This document shows, piece after piece, positions 53,225-63,257 of a stretch of DNA of 64,000 bases. How positions within the stretch are numbered: the first letter of the stretch is position 1; every line of letters starts with the position of its first letter. The position numbers and the translations under genes are program-made. The notes below the pieces were generated by a model. That model had not been told where the DNA came from. It made no database searches and saw only the letters and a list, made by a program, of their open reading frames with translations. This DNA comes from Azoarcus_F sp036734105 (GTDB lineage: Bacteria > Pseudomonadota > Gammaproteobacteria > Burkholderiales > Rhodocyclaceae), in the NCBI GenBank assembly GCA_036734105.1, contig DAIMZH010000007.1:32373-96372 (forward strand), in the 5' to 3' direction.

Positions 53225-54337
53225 ATGGCGAGCTCTGATAATCAAAAAAATCAACACGGTACGCGCAAGCTGGGTTTACAGTTTGCCAAACTGGTGTGTG
53301 CATCTGCCCTGATCGTCGGATTGACCGCCTGCGGCAGCAAGCAGCCGTCGCGTATCGCCGATGCCGGCGCGAGCGCAGCGAGCCCGCAAGCACAAAAGAC
53401 TGCCACTGTCACTGGCGCGACGAGACGCGGTGGCGGTTATTATCTTGACGATGGCCCGGACGACATGTTGCCCGAAGGCTTGGACGAAATTCCGGATGCA
53501 GTGCCGCGCATCGACCCGTTTCATCAGCCGGGTTTTCGTCCCTACACCGCATTGGGTCAGCAATTTGTGCCACGGAAAACGCTGACAGCGTTTCGAGAGC
53601 GTGGTCATGCGAGCTGGTACGGACGGCGTTTCCATGGCAACCCCACGTCCACCGGCGAGCCTTACGACATGTACGCCATGACCGCAGCACACCCCACGTT
53701 GCCCATACCCAGCTATGCACGGGTGACCAATCTGGCCAACGGGCGTCAGGTGGTCGTGCGAATAAATGATCGTGGCCCCTTTCTGCGTGGTCGCGTCATT
53801 GACTTGTCTTATGCAGCCGCACACCGTCTGGGCTATGTCAATGCCGGCAGCGCGATGGTTGAGCTTGAAAGCATCACCCATGAGGATATCCGCGTGGCGC
53901 AGGCACGTGGCGTGTCGGCACTGCCGGGCATGGCTAGTGGGGCAGTCTCGGTGGCGGCCGCTACGCCAGCCTTGGCGACGCCCACAACGGCGAGACAGCC
54001 AGCATCAGAGCCACGTGGCGTATTTGAGCAAAACCACTTGCCGCCGCTGGCTGCGGCTACTTTGCCCGTCGCTCCGACGGCTGTAACACTGACCGAGACT
54101 GCCGCCAGCGGCGCTTATCTTCAACTGGCAGCATTTTCGTCACCTGACAACGCCAATGGTCTGGTCAGCCGGGTACGCAGTGAGCTGGCGATGTTTTCCG
54201 ACCGCCTTCACCTACTGAAGGAAGGGGGGCGTTACCGCCTGCAACTCGGACCCTTCGCTTCTGTCGATGATGCTCGTATCGAGGCCCGCCGCATTGGTGC
54301 GCTGCTCGATGTTCAACCTTTTGTCGTCATGCGTTGA
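53225..54337 (+). CDS. rlpA: septal/rare lipoprotein RlpA, lytic transglycosylase with SPOR domain
   Basis: 370 residues. N-terminal lipobox LTACGSK (Cys at about residue 37), a DPBB_1 domain (HASWYGRRFHGNPTSTGEPY, MTAAHPTLPIPSYARVTNLA, NDRGPFLRGRVIDLSYAAA), an Ala/Pro linker, and a C-terminal SPOR domain (AYLQLAAFSSPDNANGLVSR to LQLGPFASVDDARIEAR). The DPBB domain cleaves denuded glycan and the SPOR domain targets division sites. Confidence 0.95.
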   Translation: MASSDNQKNQHGTRKLGLQFAKLVCASALIVGLTACGSKQPSRIADAGASAASPQAQKTATVTGATRRGGGYYLDDGPDDMLPEGLDEIPDAVPRIDPFHQPGFRPYTALGQQFVPRKTLTAFRERGHASWYGRRFHGNPTSTGEPYDMYAMTAAHPTLPIPSYARVTNLANGRQVVVRINDRGPFLRGRVIDLSYAAAHRLGYVNAGSAMVELESITHEDIRVAQARGVSALPGMASGAVSVAAATPALATPTTARQPASEPRGVFEQNHLPPLAAATLPVAPTAVTLTETAASGAYLQLAAFSSPDNANGLVSRVRSELAMFSDRLHLLKEGGRYRLQLGPFASVDDARIEARRIGALLDVQPFVVMR

Positions 54338-54430
54338 ACCTCATGCGGGGCAGGGCGGTCAAGCCACTTCCTGGCCTTTTTGTGTGCCTGCTCGTTGCAA
54401 CCTTAACCTGAAACCAGATACCCGATACTC

Positions 54431-55558
54431 ATGCGTTTTTTTCTGATTGCCCTGATTTTTGCTGTCACCCTTCCGGCCACGGCACAAACTGTTCCGCCTC
54501 TGTCTCTGGCCGCCAACGCCTGGCTGCTGGCTGATCATCAGACTGGTGAAATACTCACCACCCACAACCCGGATGAACGAATCGAGCCAGCCTCCCTGAC
54601 CAAGCTGATGACTGCTTACGTCACCTTCTCGGCGCTCAAGGCGGGCAACATCTCGCTCGATCAACAGGTACAGGTGTCAGAAAAAGCCTGGCGAATGACG
54701 GGTTCGCGCATGTTCATCGAGCCGCGCAAGCCGGTCTCCGTTGAAGAACTGATCCACGGCATGATCATTCAATCTGGCAACGACGCTTGCGTGGCGCTGG
54801 CCGAGCATATTGCTGGCTCTGAAGAAGCTTTTGTACACCTGATGAATCGCGAAGCGCAGCGCCTTGGCATGCGCAACACCCAATTCACCAACACCTCCGG
54901 TCTCCCCGACGACAGCCTGTACACGACTGCACGCGATCTTGCAGTGCTGGCGTCAGCCCTGATTCGCGACTTTCCCGAGTTCTACCCGCTCTACTCCAAA
55001 AAGGAGTACACCTACAACAACATCACCCAGCCCAACCGCAATCGATTGTTATATCAAGATCCTTCAGTCGATGGCATGAAAACTGGCTATACCCGCGCTG
55101 CCGGTTATTGTCTGGTGTCGACTGCGCAGCGTGGGCCGCGACGCCTCATTTCGATCGTGCTGGGGGCCGAGTCAGAAGCCATCCGGGCTCAGGAGTCGCT
55201 CAAGCTGCTCAACTACGGTTTTCAGTTCTTCGAAACAGTCAGGCTGTACGAGGCCGGGCAGTCGATCTCCCGTGTAGAGGTCTGGAAAGGCGTGGCAAAC
55301 GACGTAGCCGTCGGTTTTGTTGACGAATTTGTGATGTCGGTGCCCAAGGACGGCGCGCAGAGGCTGGAAGTCTCGCTGCTCAGCAATCAGCCTGTCATGG
55401 CGCCAGTGCAACGCGGTCAGGTCTTGGGTACGCTGAATCTGAGCATGGACGGCAAGTTGTTGGGTGAGTTTCCGGTTGTCGCGCTGGAAGAGGTTGAGGA
55501 GGCTGGTTACAGCGGTCGCCTGTGGGACTCGATTCGTCTCTGGTTGAAGGAGCGTTGA
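54431..55558 (+). CDS. dacC: D-alanyl-D-alanine carboxypeptidase (PBP5/6 family)
   Basis: 375 residues. Signal peptide MRFFLIALIFAVTLPATAQ; SxxK in PASLTKLMTAYV, SGN in IQSGNDACVALAEH, KTG in DGMKTGYTRAAGY; C-terminal beta domain and amphipathic helix (GRLWDSIRLWLKER), which anchors to the inner membrane. Trims pentapeptides. dacA/dacC cannot be separated by sequence alone. Confidence 0.94.
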   Translation: MRFFLIALIFAVTLPATAQTVPPLSLAANAWLLADHQTGEILTTHNPDERIEPASLTKLMTAYVTFSALKAGNISLDQQVQVSEKAWRMTGSRMFIEPRKPVSVEELIHGMIIQSGNDACVALAEHIAGSEEAFVHLMNREAQRLGMRNTQFTNTSGLPDDSLYTTARDLAVLASALIRDFPEFYPLYSKKEYTYNNITQPNRNRLLYQDPSVDGMKTGYTRAAGYCLVSTAQRGPRRLISIVLGAESEAIRAQESLKLLNYGFQFFETVRLYEAGQSISRVEVWKGVANDVAVGFVDEFVMSVPKDGAQRLEVSLLSNQPVMAPVQRGQVLGTLNLSMDGKLLGEFPVVALEEVEEAGYSGRLWDSIRLWLKER

Positions 55559-55560
55559 GC

Positions 55561-55836
55561 ATGAGCACCACCGAAGAGCGCACCAGCCTGATCACCTTTC
55601 CGTGTGACTTTCCCATCAAGATCATGGGGCCGCGGGTGGATGACTTTGCCCAGGCCATGGTCGAGCTGGTGTTGCGTTTTGACCAAGGCTTTGATCCCGC
55701 CAGCGTGCAGATGCGCCCTTCCAGCAAGGGCAACTACCTGGCTTTGACCTGCACGGTGAGGGCGGTGTCACAAGCCCAGCTCGATGACATCTATCGTGCC
55801 TTGTCCTCGCATCCCATGGTCAAGGTGGTGCTGTAA
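55561..55836 (+). CDS. ybeD: DUF493 protein YbeD
   Basis: 91 residues from the ATG at 55561, 2 bases after the dacC stop. TLITFPCDFPIKIMG-like block (here SLITFPCDFPIKIMGPR) and RPSSKGNYLALTCTVRAVSQ are YbeD marks; ferredoxin-like fold similar to ACT domains. Always next to dacA and lipB; function unproven, a regulatory role in lipoate or wall metabolism is suggested. Confidence 0.92.
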   Translation: MSTTEERTSLITFPCDFPIKIMGPRVDDFAQAMVELVLRFDQGFDPASVQMRPSSKGNYLALTCTVRAVSQAQLDDIYRALSSHPMVKVVL

Positions 55837-55839
55837 GGC

Positions 55840-56529
55840 ATGCCAGGCTCTGTTGACGATAAAAATCTGCAAGCACCTGAAGCCACCGGTGCCGATCAGT
55901 TGCTGGTGCGTCGGCTCGGCACCGTAGCCTACGAGCCCACCTGGCAGGCGATGCGTGACTTCACTGACAGCCGCGACGGCGACACGCCAGATGAGATCTG
56001 GCTGTTGCAACACCCACCGGTATATACCCTTGGGCAAGCCGGGCGTCCCGAACACCTGCTGCGGGATGCCGGCATTCCGCTGGTGCGCATAGACCGTGGT
56101 GGCCAGATCACTTATCACGGACCCGGTCAGCTCGTCGTGTATCTGCTCATTGACCTGGCGCGACGTGGCATCAAGGTGCGCGAACTGGTCTGGCTGATGG
56201 AGCAGGCCATCATTGACTGTCTTGATGGCTATGGGCTGGCGGTTGAGCGTCGTGAGGGCGCACCCGGTGTGTACATCGACGGAGCCAAGATTGCAGCGCT
56301 GGGGCTTCGCGTTCGCGCTGGCTGCAGTTATCATGGGCTGTCACTGAATGTCGACATGGATCTTGCCCCGTATGGCTGGATAAACCCTTGTGGTTACGAG
56401 GGTTTGCAGGCCGCGCAAGTTTCCGGGTATGGCGTTCGCACCAGCGTTGACGAGGTCGGCGAAGTTCTCCTGACCCACTTCATCAAATTGCTTCCGCCGC
56501 TGCGGCCAAAAGCCGGCAGCGGTGACTGA
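55840..56529 (+). CDS. lipB: octanoyl-[acyl-carrier-protein]:protein octanoyltransferase
   Basis: 229 residues. QHPPVYTLGQAG, RGGQITYHGPGQLVVYLLID, the catalytic Lys in GAKIAALGLR and catalytic Cys in INPCGYEG. Transfers octanoyl groups to E2 and GcvH proteins. 3 bases after ybeD, followed by lipA. Confidence 0.96.
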   Translation: MPGSVDDKNLQAPEATGADQLLVRRLGTVAYEPTWQAMRDFTDSRDGDTPDEIWLLQHPPVYTLGQAGRPEHLLRDAGIPLVRIDRGGQITYHGPGQLVVYLLIDLARRGIKVRELVWLMEQAIIDCLDGYGLAVERREGAPGVYIDGAKIAALGLRVRAGCSYHGLSLNVDMDLAPYGWINPCGYEGLQAAQVSGYGVRTSVDEVGEVLLTHFIKLLPPLRPKAGSGD

Positions 56530-56555
56530 TACCGATAATCCTTCGAGGCCCCAAC

Positions 56556-57503
56556 ATGGACACCACAGCCCGCAAGCAGCGCGGCGCCAACAAGACCGCG
56601 CGCATTCCGATCAAGATAGTGCCTGCCGAGCGCCTGAAAAAACCCGAGTGGATTCGCATCAAGCTCGGTGCCGGTCAGGAGGTTGAGCGATTCAACGAGA
56701 TCAAGGCGACGCTACGCGAGCACAAGTTGCACACGGTCTGCGAAGAGGCATCTTGCCCCAATATTCACGAGTGCTTCGGCAAGGGTACCGCCACCTTCAT
56801 GATCATGGGCGATATCTGTACCCGGCGCTGTCCGTTCTGCGATGTCGGACACGGTCGCCCCGAGCCGCTCAACCCGGACGAGCCGCTGGACCTGGCCAAG
56901 ACCATCGCCGCCATGCGCCTCAACTACGTGGTGATCACCTCGGTGGACCGGGACGATTTGCGCGATGGTGGTGCCGAGCACTTTGTGGAATGCATCAGCC
57001 AGACGCGCAACCTGTCGCCAAAAACCAGCATTGAGGTGCTGGTGCCCGATTTTCGGGGCCGCATGGACATTGCCCTGGATATTTTCGATCAGGCACCGCC
57101 CGACGTCATGAATCACAATCTTGAGACCGTACCCCGGCTTTACAAACAAGCCAGGCCGGGCTCTGACTATGCGTGGTCGCTGCGTTTGCTCAAGGAGTTC
57201 AAGGCCCGTCACCCGGAGGTGTCAACCAAATCTGGCCTGATGGTCGGGTTGGGCGAGACTGACGACGAAATCCTCGAGGTTATGCGCGATCTTCGCGCTC
57301 ATGATGTCGACATGCTGACCATAGGCCAGTATCTGCAGCCATCAACCGGACACCTGCCGGTGCTGCGCTATGTACATCCGGACGTGTTCAAGATGTTCGA
57401 GCGCGAAGCGCTGGCGATGGGCTTCAAGAACGCGGCCTGTGGCCCCATGGTTCGCTCGTCATACTGGGCTGACCAGCAGGCTCATGGGGCTGGCGTGGTT
57501 TGA
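56556..57503 (+). CDS. lipA: lipoyl synthase, radical SAM
   Basis: 315 residues. Auxiliary cluster Cys set in CEEASCPNIHECFGKG, radical SAM CxxxCxxC in CTRRCPFCDVGHG, and the C-terminal Ser ligand in RSSYWADQQ. Inserts two sulfurs into octanoyl lysine. An N-terminal basic extension of about 50 residues is normal. Confidence 0.97.
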   Translation: MDTTARKQRGANKTARIPIKIVPAERLKKPEWIRIKLGAGQEVERFNEIKATLREHKLHTVCEEASCPNIHECFGKGTATFMIMGDICTRRCPFCDVGHGRPEPLNPDEPLDLAKTIAAMRLNYVVITSVDRDDLRDGGAEHFVECISQTRNLSPKTSIEVLVPDFRGRMDIALDIFDQAPPDVMNHNLETVPRLYKQARPGSDYAWSLRLLKEFKARHPEVSTKSGLMVGLGETDDEILEVMRDLRAHDVDMLTIGQYLQPSTGHLPVLRYVHPDVFKMFEREALAMGFKNAACGPMVRSSYWADQQAHGAGVV

Positions 57504-57538
57504 GCCAAGCCACTTGGCTGCTGTTGCGCTGAGAGCGT

Positions 57539-57964
57539 TCAGCGGAACAGCCTTTCTTCCCGCTCGTGCCGCTCCTGCTCTTCAATGCTGAGCGTGGCGG
57601 TGGGGCGGGCAAGCAGGCGACGCAAACCGATAGGCTCACCGGAGGCTTCGCAATAGCCATAGGTGTTGTTAGCGATGCGATCAAGCGCCTGGTCGATCTT
57701 GCGGATCAGCTTGCGTTCGCGGTCGCGGATGCGTTGTTCCAGCACATGTTCTTCTTCCTGAGTGGCGCGGTCTGCCTCATCTGGTGTGGCTTCGGTTTCC
57801 TGCAGATGATGAATGGTGGCCTGACCGTTATCGTATAGCTCGGACTTCTGCTTTTGCAGCAGATCGCGAAAGAAAGCGAGCTGTTTTCCGTTCATGTAGT
57901 CGCCGTCAGGCATCGCAAGAAGTTCTTCAACAGTGAGTTCCGGTGTTTCGGTTTTGGTTGTCAT
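57539..57964 (-). CDS. dksA: DksA-type RNA polymerase-binding regulator with degenerate zinc finger
   Basis: 141 residues from the ATG at 57964 (MTTKTETPELTVEELLAMPD). Coiled coil with a DEADRATQEEE tip that carries the acidic residues used in the RNA polymerase secondary channel. In the C4 zinc-finger region only one Cys remains: YGYCEASGEPIGLRRLLA, then RPTATLSIEEQERHEREE. The other three positions are Ser, Ser and Glu. Such Cys-poor forms are known in other proteobacteria and can be functional, and less sensitive to zinc or thiol stress. Divergent from rep. Confidence 0.9.
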   Translation of the reverse strand: MTTKTETPELTVEELLAMPDGDYMNGKQLAFFRDLLQKQKSELYDNGQATIHHLQETEATPDEADRATQEEEHVLEQRIRDRERKLIRKIDQALDRIANNTYGYCEASGEPIGLRRLLARPTATLSIEEQERHEREERLFR

Positions 57965-58115
57965 TGTCTCCACTCCTTTGCCAACCCGGACATTAAGCTG
58001 CAACTTGCGCAGCAGTCAGTTCGCTATTTGAGTACCAATCGCCCGGTTTGTCCACAAAAAGCGTATGGTCAAGCGGAAATAAACAACTCTACTCACTTTG
58101 TTTTCAGGAATAACC

Positions 58116-60101
58116 ATGTCAGCCATGCTGAACGCACCTCAGCGCGAAGCGATTCACTATCTTGATGGCCCCAGTCTGGTGCTGGCTGGCGCAGGAAGTG
58201 GCAAGACCAGAGTCATTACGCACAAGATTGCCTGGCTGATCAACCAGTGCGGTATCAGTCCGCAAAACATAGCAGCCATCACCTTTACCAACAAGGCGGC
58301 AAAGGAGATGCAGGAGCGTGTAGCTGGGTTGATGGGCGGGCGTGCGCCAAAGGGTTTGACGGTGTGCACTTTTCACGCGCTCGGAGTCAAGATTGTGCGG
58401 CAAGAGGCCGCCCACTGTGGGCTTAAGCCGCAGTTTTCCATTTTAGATGCATCGGATACCGTGCAAATCGTGGCTGATGTGGCCAAAGACACGGATAAAG
58501 GTATCGCCAAGCAGATGCAATGGCAGATATCTTCCTGGAAAAATGCCATGATCACGCCGTCCGAAGCGGCGCAAATGGCCGATAACGAGCTGGCCAGCGT
58601 TGCCGCCAAGCTGTATGCCGAATATGAGCGCACTTTGCGGGCATATCAGGCGGTTGATTTTGACGACCTCATCGGCCTGCCGGTGCTTTTATTCGAGAAT
58701 CACCCCGAGGTGCGCGAGCGCTGGCAGAAGCGTTTGCGCTATCTGCTGGTGGACGAGTACCAGGACACCAACCGTGCCCAATATCGGCTGCTGCGAGCGC
58801 TGGCCGGGGTGCGCGGAGCCTTTACGGCGGTAGGTGACGACGACCAAGCCATTTATGCTTGGCGAGGCGCGGACGTGGAAAACCTAAAGCTGCTGCAACA
58901 GGACTATCCCAATCTGCGCGTCATCAAGCTGGAGCAGAACTATCGCTCGTCGCGGCGCATCCTGCAGGCTGCCAACACCCTGATCGCCAATAATGAAAAG
59001 CTGTTTGACAAGCGTTTGTGGTCGGAACACGGCGACGGAGAGCAGATCGTCGTGAGCAATTGTCGCGACCCTGAGCACGAGGCCGAATCCGTGGCCATGA
59101 AGATCAGCGCACATCGGTTTCAACACAAGAGCCGTTACGCCGACTATGCGGTGCTCTACCGTGGAAACCACCAGGCGCGCATCGTCGAGCAGGCCTTGCG
59201 CAATCACAAGATTCCCTACGCCATTTCAGGAGGTCAGTCTTTTTTTGACAAACCCGAAATCCGCGACCTGATCGCCTATATGCGGCTGATGGTCAACGAA
59301 GATGACGATCTTGCTTTCATTCGCGCCATCACCACTCCGCGACGCGGCATAGGGCCAGTCACGCTGGAAGCCTTGGGCGCTTATGCAGGGCAACGCCATA
59401 TCAGCCTGTTTGCCGCGTGCTTTGAGGAAGGCGTCAGCACCCAGCTCAGTCAGCGTCAACTTGAGCCGGTGCAGCAGTTTGCCGGCTTCATCAACCGCAT
59501 GCAGTACCGTGCTGGGCGTGAGCCAGCGGCCCGGGTGCTTGAAGACCTGCTGGCCGCGATACGGCTGGAGCAGTGGTTTTTTGAACACCTCGACCCGCGT
59601 GAGGCCGAGAGCAAATGGAGCAATGTGCGCGATTTCGTTGGCTGGCTCAGCCGCAAGGGCGAGGAAGACGGCAAGAGTCTGCTGGAGTTGACCCAGACCA
59701 TTGCCCTGATCTCGATGCTGGACAAGGAAGACCCGGATTTTGACGGTGTTCAGTTGGCGACGCTGCATGCCTCCAAAGGGCTGGAGTTCAAGCATGTCTT
59801 TCTGATCGGTGTGGAGGAGGGCTTGCTGCCTCATCAGTCAAGCATTGATGAGGACAAGATTGAGGAAGAGCGCCGCTTGATGTATGTCGGCATTACCCGC
59901 GCTCAGCGCACGCTGAACATCAGTTGGTGCGAAAGACGCAAGGCCGGGCGAGACACACGGCGCTGTGAGTGTTCACGCTTCATCGACGAGATGGGCGATG
60001 ACCTGCGCATCCGTGACCGCAAGCTCAACGAACCCGTTACTCGTGAAGAAGGGCAAGCGCATCTGGCTAATCTGCGCGCCCTTTTCGACAAGCCGACCTG
60101 A
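58116..60101 (+). CDS. rep: ATP-dependent DNA helicase Rep
   Basis: 661 residues from the ATG at 58116 (MSAMLNAPQREAIHYLDGPS), preceded by CAGGA. UvrD/Rep motifs: GAGSGKTRVITHKIAWLI, TFTNKAAKEMQERV, LLVDEYQDTNRAQY, VGDDDQAIYAWRGA, LEQNYRSSRRIL, LATLHASKGLEFKHVFLIG, YVGITRAQRTL. A 3'-5' helicase that clears replication forks. The N-terminus and spacing favour Rep over UvrD. Confidence 0.93.
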   Translation: MSAMLNAPQREAIHYLDGPSLVLAGAGSGKTRVITHKIAWLINQCGISPQNIAAITFTNKAAKEMQERVAGLMGGRAPKGLTVCTFHALGVKIVRQEAAHCGLKPQFSILDASDTVQIVADVAKDTDKGIAKQMQWQISSWKNAMITPSEAAQMADNELASVAAKLYAEYERTLRAYQAVDFDDLIGLPVLLFENHPEVRERWQKRLRYLLVDEYQDTNRAQYRLLRALAGVRGAFTAVGDDDQAIYAWRGADVENLKLLQQDYPNLRVIKLEQNYRSSRRILQAANTLIANNEKLFDKRLWSEHGDGEQIVVSNCRDPEHEAESVAMKISAHRFQHKSRYADYAVLYRGNHQARIVEQALRNHKIPYAISGGQSFFDKPEIRDLIAYMRLMVNEDDDLAFIRAITTPRRGIGPVTLEALGAYAGQRHISLFAACFEEGVSTQLSQRQLEPVQQFAGFINRMQYRAGREPAARVLEDLLAAIRLEQWFFEHLDPREAESKWSNVRDFVGWLSRKGEEDGKSLLELTQTIALISMLDKEDPDFDGVQLATLHASKGLEFKHVFLIGVEEGLLPHQSSIDEDKIEEERRLMYVGITRAQRTLNISWCERRKAGRDTRRCECSRFIDEMGDDLRIRDRKLNEPVTREEGQAHLANLRALFDKPT

Positions 60102-60123
60102 GACTAGTCCGACAAAGCCGTTC

Positions 60124-63100
60124 TCAGTGTTTTGGTGCTTGTGGCAAAACCAGCTCGTCTGGCGGCACCGGTCTGCCAAGCAGATAGCCCTGATATTCAT
60201 CACAGCCCAGCGTGCGCAGATAGTCGATCTGCGCGGTCATCTCAACGCCCTCAGCGACCACCTTGAGCCCGAGCTGGCGCGCCATTGCCACAATGGTGGA
60301 CACGATTGCGGTGTCGTCGGCATCGCCGGGTATGCCATCCACAAAGCTGCGGTCAATCTTCAGGCGATCTACCGGCAGTCGTTTGAGATAGGCCAGTGAC
60401 GAATAACCGGTGCCAAAGTCATCCACCGCCAGCGACACGCCCAGCGCGCGCAGCGCGTGCAGCTTTTCAATGCAACGCTCCACGTCGTCCATCACATGCC
60501 CTTCGGTCACCTCCAGTTCGAGCAACTCGGCGGGAAGGCGGCTTTCGTTCAGCACCGCACCAACCAGTGCGGGAAGCGCGCTGCGCGATACCTGCTGCCC
60601 TGACAGATTTACCGAAATGCGCAGTGGCGTACCGTCGTCCAGCCATCTTCGACCCTGCTCGCAAGCCTCGGTGAGCACCCAGGCGCCCAGTGATTCGATC
60701 ATTCCGATGTCTTCGGCAATTGGAATGAACTCATCCGGCGGCACCATGCCACGTTGCGGATGTTGCCAGCGTACCAGTGCCTCCACACCGATCACCCGTC
60801 CGCTGATACAGCAGGCCATAGGCTGATAGTGCAGTCGAAACTCGCCGTTTTCCAATGCGCGACGCAGTCCGCTTTCGATCTCGAAGCGGGCCTGGTTGGC
60901 GCTGGCCATCTCGTCGGTATAGTAGCGATAGGCGTTGCGCCCGTCTGCCTTGGCTTGATACATGGCAGTGTCAGCGCAGCGAATCAGGTCGTCAGCTTTG
61001 GTGCCGTCATTGGGCGCCACACTAATGCCGATACTTGCCCCGACAGACAACTCGTGGTGATCCACCCGGATCGGGCGCTCAAGCACATCAATGATCTTCT
61101 GGGCGACTCGTGCTGGCGCATCAAGCGTGGTGAAGTCTTCCAGTATCACCAGAAACTCGTCGCCCCCCACACGCGCCACAGTATCCTGCTCGCGGACTGT
61201 CGAATTGAAACGCAACGCTACCACTTGCAGAAGGCGGTCGCCAATGGCATGGCCCAGACTATCGTTAACGTACTTGAAGCGATCAAGATCAATAAAAAGC
61301 AAGGCCACACGTGTCTGGTTGCGTTGGGAGCGATCAAGCGCGTGTCGCAAGCGGTCTTGCAGCAGCACGCGATTGGGCAGTGCGGTGAGCATGTCGTAGT
61401 GGGCCAATCGCTGAATGTGGGCTTGCGCCTCGATACGCTCGGTAATGTCGGCAAAAATGGCGATATGACGCTCTACGTGACCATATTCATCGTGGATGGT
61501 GCTGATATGCAGCCAGATCGGAAAGCTAGTGCCATCCCTATGCACAAAGCGCGTCTCGCCCTGCCAGCCACCCCGGCCTGCAACGTGTTGCCATAGCGAC
61601 TCGCAAAAGCCAGGCTCGCCGCCTGTGTCGCACAACACATCGCAGATGCGCTGCCCCTGAAGCTGCGCTGCGGCGTGCCCGGTCATGACGCAGGCGGCCT
61701 GATTGGCCTCAATGATCCGGCGGTCGGCGGCAGTGATAATTATGCCTTCGCTAGAGCCCTCGAACACGCTCGCAGCCAGTCTGAGCCGTTCTTCGGCCTG
61801 CAGCCGCTGAGTCACATCGCGCGCCACGCCAGACAAGCCCTTCAGGCTATCGTCGTCGTCATAAAGGGGAAGCAGGCTGATCTCGAACCTCAGCGCTTGA
61901 CCTGCAGCGTCGCGCAGATTGACAACCTCGGGTGGAATGTCAGCTCCCTTCTTGAAGCGTTTGCCGGCACGAGCCAGCGCACGCTGAAGTGTCGGGTCGA
62001 GATAGCGCTGCAGATGCTCCTCGACAGGCGAACCGACAGGGGCAGAAAGCACTGACCAGGCGCCAGGCGACAGTTGAACGATACACCCCTTGGCATCGGT
62101 GCGGAGCACAAATCCGCGCGCCATCTCAAGCAGCGAGCGTTGCTCTTGGCTGATGTCGGCGAGCCGGGTGGATTGCTCTGCCAGGCGTCGGGTGACGGGT
62201 TTTAGCACAGTGGAGGTAAGCGCCGCGCCGGACAACACCAGCAAAGCAATGATGCTGATCGGAATAGCGAGCGAAGACCACACCGGTGCATAGAGCTGAT
62301 CGGATGGCACATCAACAGCAAGAGTCCAGCCACTGACACCGGGCAGGGCGGTGACGAAGCGGGTCACATGGAGGCCACGCAAGTCGGAAAACTCCCCGAT
62401 CACCAGGTCAGTCGCCGAGGCTTCGGCAAGCCCGATCAGGTCTTGAAGGTCGGGCGCTGGCATCAGTTGCAGCAAACCGCCAGGTTTTCGCACCTTGATG
62501 GCCAAACGGTTGTCCGCATTGATCAGCCACTGCTCTACCGAGGTGCCGAACACCGCATTGTTCGTCAGCAGCGCATGCAGTGCTGACAGATCAAACAGCA
62601 GCACGTCCGTGCCACTGCGTTCTGTGCCGCGACCGACAATATCGCTGCGGGCCAGCAGGTGCGCCCGCTGATTAAGCAGCATCGGACCCTGAATGGGCCC
62701 GCCGGACGCAGGCCAGTCAGCCAGCGTCCAGTCGCTGGGCAGGGCATTGCCGAGCGAGATCACCGGATAGTCGTTCAGGTCAAAGCGCAGCATACCGGCA
62801 ACCGAGCCGGATTGATCCAGCGCGTCGCGTAGCCTTGGTGCCGAAAATGCGCTGAGCTCGGACAGGCTGATTTCCCAGCGGTTATAGGCCTCAAGTTCTT
62901 CCCGGATCTGCGTTCGGCTGGATACCTGAACCGCAATGTTCAGCATGTTGTTGAACAACTGTCCTACCGCCTGACTCTGGCTGCGAACGCTCGCAATCAT
63001 CGAGGTGTCTGCTTGCCCACGCGCATGCTGATACATCGGTATCCCAGTTGCCACAGCCACCAGCAAACCGGTGATCAGGATGCCGCCGACGGAAAGCAAC

Positions 63101-63156
63101 CTGAGCCGCCCGAGCAGGCCAATAGAGTCGTTCAGCGTGGCACGAATAGAGCGCAT
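60124..63156 (-). CDS. membrane PAS-GGDEF-EAL c-di-GMP enzyme
   Basis: 1010 residues. Membrane segment at about 20-42, a large periplasmic sensor region (about 45-285; CACHE-like in layout), a second segment (about 288-312), two PAS domains (about 345-460 and 465-590), GGDEF (RVGGDEF, about residue 664, with RxxD as REQD) and EAL (GVEALVRWQHPQRG, LELEVTEGHVM, VDDFGTGYSSLAYLKRLPVD, KIDRSFVDG, VVAEGVEM). Both catalytic motifs look intact, so the net activity depends on signals. Start MRSIRATLNDSIGLL. Convergent with rep. Confidence 0.92.
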   Translation of the reverse strand: MRSIRATLNDSIGLLGRLRLLSVGGILITGLLVAVATGIPMYQHARGQADTSMIASVRSQSQAVGQLFNNMLNIAVQVSSRTQIREELEAYNRWEISLSELSAFSAPRLRDALDQSGSVAGMLRFDLNDYPVISLGNALPSDWTLADWPASGGPIQGPMLLNQRAHLLARSDIVGRGTERSGTDVLLFDLSALHALLTNNAVFGTSVEQWLINADNRLAIKVRKPGGLLQLMPAPDLQDLIGLAEASATDLVIGEFSDLRGLHVTRFVTALPGVSGWTLAVDVPSDQLYAPVWSSLAIPISIIALLVLSGAALTSTVLKPVTRRLAEQSTRLADISQEQRSLLEMARGFVLRTDAKGCIVQLSPGAWSVLSAPVGSPVEEHLQRYLDPTLQRALARAGKRFKKGADIPPEVVNLRDAAGQALRFEISLLPLYDDDDSLKGLSGVARDVTQRLQAEERLRLAASVFEGSSEGIIITAADRRIIEANQAACVMTGHAAAQLQGQRICDVLCDTGGEPGFCESLWQHVAGRGGWQGETRFVHRDGTSFPIWLHISTIHDEYGHVERHIAIFADITERIEAQAHIQRLAHYDMLTALPNRVLLQDRLRHALDRSQRNQTRVALLFIDLDRFKYVNDSLGHAIGDRLLQVVALRFNSTVREQDTVARVGGDEFLVILEDFTTLDAPARVAQKIIDVLERPIRVDHHELSVGASIGISVAPNDGTKADDLIRCADTAMYQAKADGRNAYRYYTDEMASANQARFEIESGLRRALENGEFRLHYQPMACCISGRVIGVEALVRWQHPQRGMVPPDEFIPIAEDIGMIESLGAWVLTEACEQGRRWLDDGTPLRISVNLSGQQVSRSALPALVGAVLNESRLPAELLELEVTEGHVMDDVERCIEKLHALRALGVSLAVDDFGTGYSSLAYLKRLPVDRLKIDRSFVDGIPGDADDTAIVSTIVAMARQLGLKVVAEGVEMTAQIDYLRTLGCDEYQGYLLGRPVPPDELVLPQAPKH

Positions 63157-63231
63157 GAAATCGGCAAAAATCCGTCAGAGAGTCCTGATACTACTTCATG
63201 CTATTGGTTTGCGGTACATCGTCATTTCGAC

Positions 63232-63250
63232 CTGCAGACAAAGTCTGCAG
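63232..63250. repeat. perfect 8-3-8 inverted repeat
   Basis: CTGCAGAC-AAA-GTCTGCAG, between the cytochrome terminator and the GGDEF/EAL gene start. No T-run, so not a terminator; possible operator for the gene at 63156. Confidence 0.6.
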
Positions 63251-63257
63251 CAGGCAC

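Noticed and set aside
60102..60150. CTGAGA/TCTCAG pair between rep and the GGDEF/EAL gene
   Set aside because: A six-base stem with an 18-base loop and no T-run could arise by chance.
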